Shown piece by piece: positions 58,850 through 64,000 of a stretch of 64,000 bases of DNA. The translations under genes were made by a program, and so were the position numbers. The number at the start of each line of letters is the position of its first letter. The stretch's first letter is position 1. Under the pieces are notes generated by a model. That model had not been told where the DNA came from. It worked only from the letters and a program-made list of their open reading frames with translations, and ran no database searches. Location: the NCBI GenBank assembly GCA_021234155.1, contig JAJEKV010000002.1, positions 35,260,128 to 35,324,127 of the forward strand, written 5' to 3'. The stretch is from Isoetes taiwanensis. Its lineage: Eukaryota > Streptophyta > Lycopodiopsida > Isoetales > Isoetaceae.

Positions 58850-59960
58850 AATCCATTACCTTCAGTTCATTTGCCATCTACGGCCATGTGTATGACAACC
58901 TTTATTCAAATCGATCATTGCTCAGCCGTCTGTGAACTTGAAGCATGCTTAAACTGCTGTGAATGAAAGGTGCGTACCGTTTTTTATGGCTCAAGCATGC
59001 CGTGAGTTGAAAAATATGTAAGGTGTGCGAAGGTCTGCGCCCATCAAACCTCGCCGCCATTCTGTATACTCTATGAACCCTAAAAAGTGTTTTTTACTTG
59101 GCCCATCCGAAAATCAGAGAATATCGTACATCAAAAATTCGCCATGTGTGATCAATAAATGCGTCAACACTTTTGTATAATCGGTCCATAGATGCCTTGG
59201 CCCTGTCATTAGTGGTCAACTACGCCTGGATTTGGAGATCAATTGTAAAGTATGGGCCATACTGCCTTTGGCCATCAAGCATGTGAATCGTAGAACTACA
59301 AACCTTTTTGTTTAAGTCCAACGACCTATGGTAAATAAAACATTACGAAAATTTCATGCAAACATCACAATTTTTCTATACCCTGTTGTGCCAAATGCCA
59401 TGCCATGTCATCCACCAAACACTAGGTGTGGTCAGCATATCCAAAAAAAGTCCAACTAATTGTTAAAATGTTGCCCCCGTTCTGCACGAGTGTGCAACTG
59501 GTTCACCACACCACAATACCTTGTTCCATGTAAATGGCCATGTATTAGTGGATCAGAAGTCAGTGTAATGGAAGAATGGTCATACAGTACACCACTAGGT
59601 CAGGATTTTGTATATTCTAAGACATTATGGGGCGGGTGTAACCTAGGTCTAGGGCATCCAAGTGATGGGGTCTACCTAGTGCCAGTACTAAAGAAGTTTA
59701 TATGTTAGAAAGAACGTAAGCGTCCCATTATCTCAATGGTCCAACAAATCAAGCTAGTTTGAAGGTCCTGTCACTCAAAGCGACAACATGGTCACTAAAT
59801 GTAACTCCTATAATTTTACTTGTCAGATATTCCATCAGACATTCAATGTTAACAATGCCAACCATTGGATATATATGTATATATTTATATATATATAAAT
59901 ATTGCCTACCTCCTCCCGGGAGGTGAAGCAATGTCCCTGTTAGTATATAGGGAAGCAGAG
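58850..59960. other. Spacer between the reverse transcriptase locus and the SAP-like gene
   Basis: No gene recognised. Near 59905-59990 lie a CCTCCCGGGAGG palindrome and facing TATAGGGA/TCCCTATA words; the polymerase or splicing meaning is unknown. Confidence 0.4.
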
Positions 59961-59966
59961 GGATCC

Positions 59967-62145
59967 CTATATACATAGGGACCCGCTCCACCACCTAATT
60001 GCAGAATTATAATAGCCAGAACAGGAAAATTGTGTATAAAAGTAGACAAGTTTCAAAAAAGGTTAAATACCTGTATTTTTTGAGTTCACGCATTAGGGTG
60101 TTCATGTCATATTGTAGTCCCGGAAAGTTCACATCATCACAAGCCTTGTATAGCGACCTCCAGACATCTTTTGCTTTGAATCCTTTCTGTGTGAATGCTA
60201 TGACGAGCATATGCAAATCTTCTGCAGCCAGCAGAGGATTACTATGCACATAGATGTATGGTATCACTTGCGACATAATCACATTGCAAGCCATTAAGTA
60301 TGGTCTGCACCCGCTGGAGTGTATAAATTTGGTGGCCGTGAATGGTAATTTGTCCCTCTTATCATATCTGTAGGTACAGTACCTCCCTTGAAATCTATTA
60401 AGAATCTCAATCGTCATATTCAGGAAGTTAACTTTCCTACCAATCATGGGAAGATCATCAGCTACTGCCCAGTATTCAGTCTCGTCCTTAATTTTCAAAA
60501 TGTTCAAGTCATAGATATGCTCCTGATTAGTGACATTACCGTCCAATCCAAGGTACATTCTCATGTAGTAGCTATTGATCCCGATGAGATCATCAATATA
60601 CCTGTGTGTGTTTCTAAAAGATGCAGCCTCAACCATCTTACCATTTGTGGCTAGTTTTAGTATAAATCTGAGCTCAAACATAGCTAGATATAGGTTACAC
60701 CATGCAGGGCTGCATGGAAAACCCATAGGAATCCCCTTGATCTGTCTCCAAACTCCTTGTCCCATGCAAAGAAAACAATTGTTGATCAACCAGGTGTTAA
60801 TCCTGCAGAATAGCTCTTGGTTCATATGTGACCATTTGCACCCTTTTGGTGCAATTGTCTTCCATTTTACTTCAACACCACCATTGCTTTTGAAGCAGTA
60901 CCATAAATTGTACTTGCTGTTTAGTGATTTTTGGCTTTTCCATGCAAAATCGCACACTTCCCCTATAATAGAGGCAATGCCTTGCTCACCTTGGAGTGGA
61001 ATATTTTCATAACATTTTGTTATGTCACAAACGAATAAATCGTCAATCTTACTTGGTAGGTTACAGACCAGATCATAAATTGAATTGATGACCCATGATG
61101 CTTTAATCTTATGTTGACTAAAAAAATTGAGTCTGGCACATCTTTCATGGCAAATTCTGGGCCATAATTCAAGTATGGTATTCAGGCCAGCAGCTACAAG
61201 TGTTGCTAATTTAGAGAAAACCGTGTTATGTGCATTAGTTATCCATCGGTATTCTTTCTTATGGGCCTTATATATGCCCAATAAGTAAGGTAAAGTCATG
61301 TTATTATCAATGAGGTCTTCGATGAGGGTGCCTGTGTCATTTTTTATCTGTTCTAAAATCATATCTGGTTCAAGAGATACTTTTTCAAAGTCAGGGCCAT
61401 TAAGCCTATGGTAAGCCTCACTCCTAATATGTTGCGGGCAAATAAAAGATGCATTGTTCGCAGCCTTGTCAATTCCCGAGATGTAAAAGTTATCCTTAAG
61501 CCAATCAATGTTTTTCTTTACATCCTCATCATTGATCAGATATTTGTGCTTGCTGCCCATGTTGTCGTTTATAAGATCTATAGCTGCCATTTTAGCACTG
61601 TTGAGAATATTGTGCTTGCATTTATCAATAGCCACCTGCTCATTTTTGTGAAACGAGAACTGATGTACCATAAAGAATTGGTCAACAGTTGCTTTCATCT
61701 CTCTCTTAAATTGCTGCAATGTGAACGGTTGATCTGGGATATGGTTTAATCCCATGATAAAGAAGTTTCTCAAGGCTACATGATGCACTAAGTTTACATC
61801 TGTAGTTCGAATGTGACCAATATCATTGTCAATGAATTTACTTATAGTGGGGTTGCTACATGGGCATTTGACATCCCCTGCTTGTGCAAAGATAAATCTT
61901 GGTCTATAGAATATGCTTTTGAGGTTACGGATATATCTCCATCCAAATGTGGAGTTTTCAAATATGGCATTGCCCCTCTCCCCGAAGGAATTTTGGAGTT
62001 GCAACCTAAAGAAGCTGCTAATCTTCAATTTACTAATGGTCTTAGAAAAGAAAGATAAGTGGACATATTTCTTTTTCTGCTTGTCCTTGGTAAGGGTCAG
62101 GCCCCAATTACCATCAGCATTTAGAACTAAAGTTCTGGTCTTTAT
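59967..62145 (-). CDS. Intact Penelope-like-type reverse transcriptase, internal exon of a spliced gene
   Basis: One exon (62145 to 60071) is open from acceptor TTTTCAG to donor GTATTTAA, about 691 codons with no stop. It has no Met in the first 130 codons, so it must be entered by splicing. Counting residues from 62028: CPCS and IGHIRTTDVNL (54-81), GIDKAANNASFICP (185-198), YLLGIYKAHKKEYRWITNAH (248-267), LFVCDITKCYENIPL (motif A, Asp 335), IKGIPMGFPCSPAWCNLYLA (motif B, 430-449), RYIDDLIGIN (motif C, Asp 479/480), VNFLNMTIEI (533-542), YRYDKRDKLPFTATKFI (553-569). The catalytic triad is complete. Motif wording matches a broad family of uncharacterised eukaryotic reverse transcriptases near Penelope-like elements. 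No GIY-YIG endonuclease is seen. A possible last exon (59967-59994) after CAATTAG adds nine residues and a stop; it is tentative. Confidence 0.82.
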
Positions 62146-62386
62146 CTGAAAAATGTTTTCATGTGAATGATCAATAGATCAGATCTTAAAAGTAATGTCT
62201 GCGTAGACATTGAATCTGTTTTTGTTTGGTTTAAAGGAAACCCATGCATCCCTTTTCATATGTTAAAGCTATATGAGCCTTATAATTAATGACTTAGGAA
62301 GGACAACTTAAAACATATTTCAATCGTGGAGAAAATAGCAAAAACAGTAAAACAGTAGAATGTATGAAGAAATACATCAACCATAC
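62146..62386 (-). other. Intron between the unknown frame and the reverse transcriptase exon
   Basis: 241 bp, GTATGG at the 5' side and a pyrimidine-poor TTTTCAG at the 3' side. Exon B opens directly after the acceptor in the reverse transcriptase frame. It supports a single spliced transcript through both frames. Confidence 0.6.
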
Positions 62387-62387
62387 C

Positions 62388-64000
62388 TTTTTGCAGTTCA
62401 AACGTCAAAGTTACGGTTTGATACGTCATACGATCTGCTGGTTGAAGCACTAGCCTTAGTCACAGACCCATCCGCCAGACTGGTATCCTCAATTTCAATG
62501 ATTTCATTGCCATAGTTATCAGCTGCCTTTGAATTCAGAGATTCTGGTCGTTTGTACAATTTTGGAGGCATGATAATAGAGTCATTCGGGCTGTCAGGTT
62601 CACTAAACCTTTTCCTGTTTCCAATGGTCAGGTTAGGGTTGCTAACCTCTTCCTGTTTTGCAATAAGGAACTTGAGAGGTTTAACAGTCTTCTCCAGGAT
62701 ATCAGTAAGTTTAGTATTTCCAAAATCCTTGTTCAAGTCACAGTTTGGATTATCAGCATATTTGACAGTCATTTTTATCATTAAATCCCTAACCCGAAGG
62801 TACCCAATGAGTGCAGCCACAGCAGTTTGAAGTGGAGTGGTAGACAGTAGAGAGCAGAACAGACCAAATCTTACAACTGCAGGGTACATTGGCCATGCCA
62901 TATCCAAGTTGTTCATTAGGAACCAGATAGCATGGTCTAACCAAATGATGGAGTCAGGGCAGTCACCATTCTCCTTAGCCGTCTTTCCACAAGTACATTT
63001 CACAAATGGGCAAAGTGTGCGCCACATCTTCTTAATGTAAAAATCATGTCTCCTTTCGTCAACTCTAGCTTGATGACTTTTCTGCCCGATAGTAATAGTG
63101 AAACTGTTACTGCATTCCAAACCCAAACATTTTGCAGCAAAGGGCAAAACAACTTCCATTTTTTCAACTTTTCTTATGCAGTTGTCAGCATCATTACATG
63201 CTCCCCTCAAGCTTTCATCATTAATGTTGGCCAACTTTTTCCAGGCTTCAAGACTGATCGGGGCCAGTACGCCAAGGTTTTTGCTCTTCCAAAGGGCTTG
63301 TTTGTATTGTTCACCATGAGATTCTACTTCTCTTTGGGTCATGATAGGGAAACGACCACAATTAAAGAGATTTAGACCAGCAATAGGGAGTTTCTCTTCA
63401 TCCTCAACCGGATTAATATCATTGTTGCTGTTATTACTGCAACTACCAGCAGTGAAGGCATTCAAGGCATTTTTGTATTCCTCAGGCAGCATACTTACAT
63501 CGAACAGACAGTTGTTGAGCATAGCATTGGGTACAATTTTGACTGGTGCTACAACAGTTTTCACACGTGGCCTCCTGTTGATGTTAGGAGGAAATGTGAA
63601 CTTAACCCCATTAGCCCGTTCAAGGGCTGTAAGCCCCTTAACAAAGGTCTTTAAATTTGCAGCCTCCTTTTCCGTGGAATTAAACTGGGCCATGGGAAGT
63701 CTAGTGTACCTGCTGTCAATTTGGTCCTTGCATGTAGGTATGTCATAATTGACCTTAGAGAAACCTGCAACTAGTGTGAGAAAATTGCTCATACCCATGT
63801 GAGTGATGGCTGAGTGATCCCTGTTAGGAGTATTGGTCTCCATCACGATAATATGATGATGCAAGTCCTTGCTAAGTATGCATGAAAGAATTGTCTGCAC
63901 AGCCTGATTAGGAGCAGGTCGTCTGATGCGATTATATCCAAGTGCCTTCAGTTCAGGGCTCCATATATTGAGTGTGCCTTGCTGATTCTCAGCAACATCA
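62388..64000 (-). CDS. Open frame of unknown family upstream of, and probably spliced to, the reverse transcriptase; 5' end outside window
   Basis: Open from the window edge to TGA at 62398-62400, at least 533 residues. The strong donor AAG|GTATGG ends the exon at 62387. Visible features: a KRF...PPKLYKR basic pair near the C-terminus (nuclear-localisation-like), an acidic NEIIEIEDTS (SUMO-interaction-like), an Asn-rich patch (SCSNNSNNDIN), and a Cys/His cluster, CPFVKCTCGKTAKENGDC, preceded by RRHDFYIKKMWRTL. Hydrophobic helices around WLDHAIWFLMNNLDMAWPMY may be core rather than membrane. No domain is recognised. Its frame is uninterrupted, unlike the dead transposons elsewhere. An alternative donor at 62404 would fuse it in phase 0 to the reverse transcriptase exon. 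Confidence 0.65.

Noticed and set aside
60007-62028. Reverse transcriptase read as a stand-alone gene starting near 62028
   Set aside because: There is no ATG there. The frame runs upstream to an acceptor at 62145 without a Met, so it must be part of a spliced transcript.
59967-62145. Telomerase reverse transcriptase
   Set aside because: Motif wording (P-M-G-F-P-C-S-P, R-Y-I-D-D) and length do not match TERT, and the TERT-specific N-terminal and T motifs are absent.

Overview
This window looks like nuclear DNA of a land plant, probably a seed-free lineage such as a fern, lycophyte or bryophyte; the exact group is not provable from the sequence. The evidence is three plant-type nuclear genes with GT-AG introns (a TEL2/TELO2 gene, a transaldolase/fructose-6-phosphate-aldolase-like gene and a Mpv17/PMP22 gene), remnants of PPR, EamA-transporter and possibly folylpolyglutamate synthase genes, and a dense, nested transposon load (Ty3 chromovirus, Ty1/copia with an initiator-Met primer site, Helitron, LINE, foldback MITEs, a tRNA-derived SINE head, long TA runs). 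A Penelope-like type of reverse transcriptase, as found here, is rare in flowering plants. Layout: 1-12815 is the 3' part of a decayed Ty3/chromodomain element (gag to chromodomain, then 3' LTR 11257-12815), interrupted just after its coding region by a complete but dead copia element (4867-10442, minus strand, 5-bp target duplication GATGA). 12816-16600 is AT-rich DNA without recognised genes. 16950-18220 holds EamA and PPR gene debris. 19242-26748 is an apparently intact 14-exon TEL2 gene whose exons sum to exactly 997 codons; a foldback MITE ends about 100 bp upstream of its start codon. 27659-32624 is a decayed Helitron (minus strand) with a clear hairpin-CTAG 3' end. 32630-36795 is a degenerate GC-rich LINE with a CTTC tail. 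37300-39000 contains duplicated gene fragments. 40954-42600 (minus) is the transaldolase-like gene, in which two usual active-site residues are replaced. 43019-45516 (minus) is an intact three-exon Mpv17/PMP22 gene. 45600-52700 is repeats plus a broken unidentified gene (49860-51170) and a second foldback MITE (51335-51791). 52700-64000 (minus) is the most unusual part: a spliced locus with a first open frame of unknown family (running off the window end), a 2-kb exon with an intact reverse transcriptase core, and about 1.2 kb downstream a two-exon gene with a SAP-like segment and a CXXC...CXXC motif. A decayed second copy of that last gene's 3' part lies near 52.7-53.2 kb. How they fit together: the left and middle parts are ordinary host genes in a sea of dead mobile elements, whose integrases carry lost catalytic residues. 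The right end differs, because its reverse transcriptase is uninterrupted with an intact catalytic triad and is flanked by splice sites. Two possible 5' splice sites 17 nt apart at the end of the first open frame would decide whether that frame stops or is fused in frame to the reverse transcriptase.
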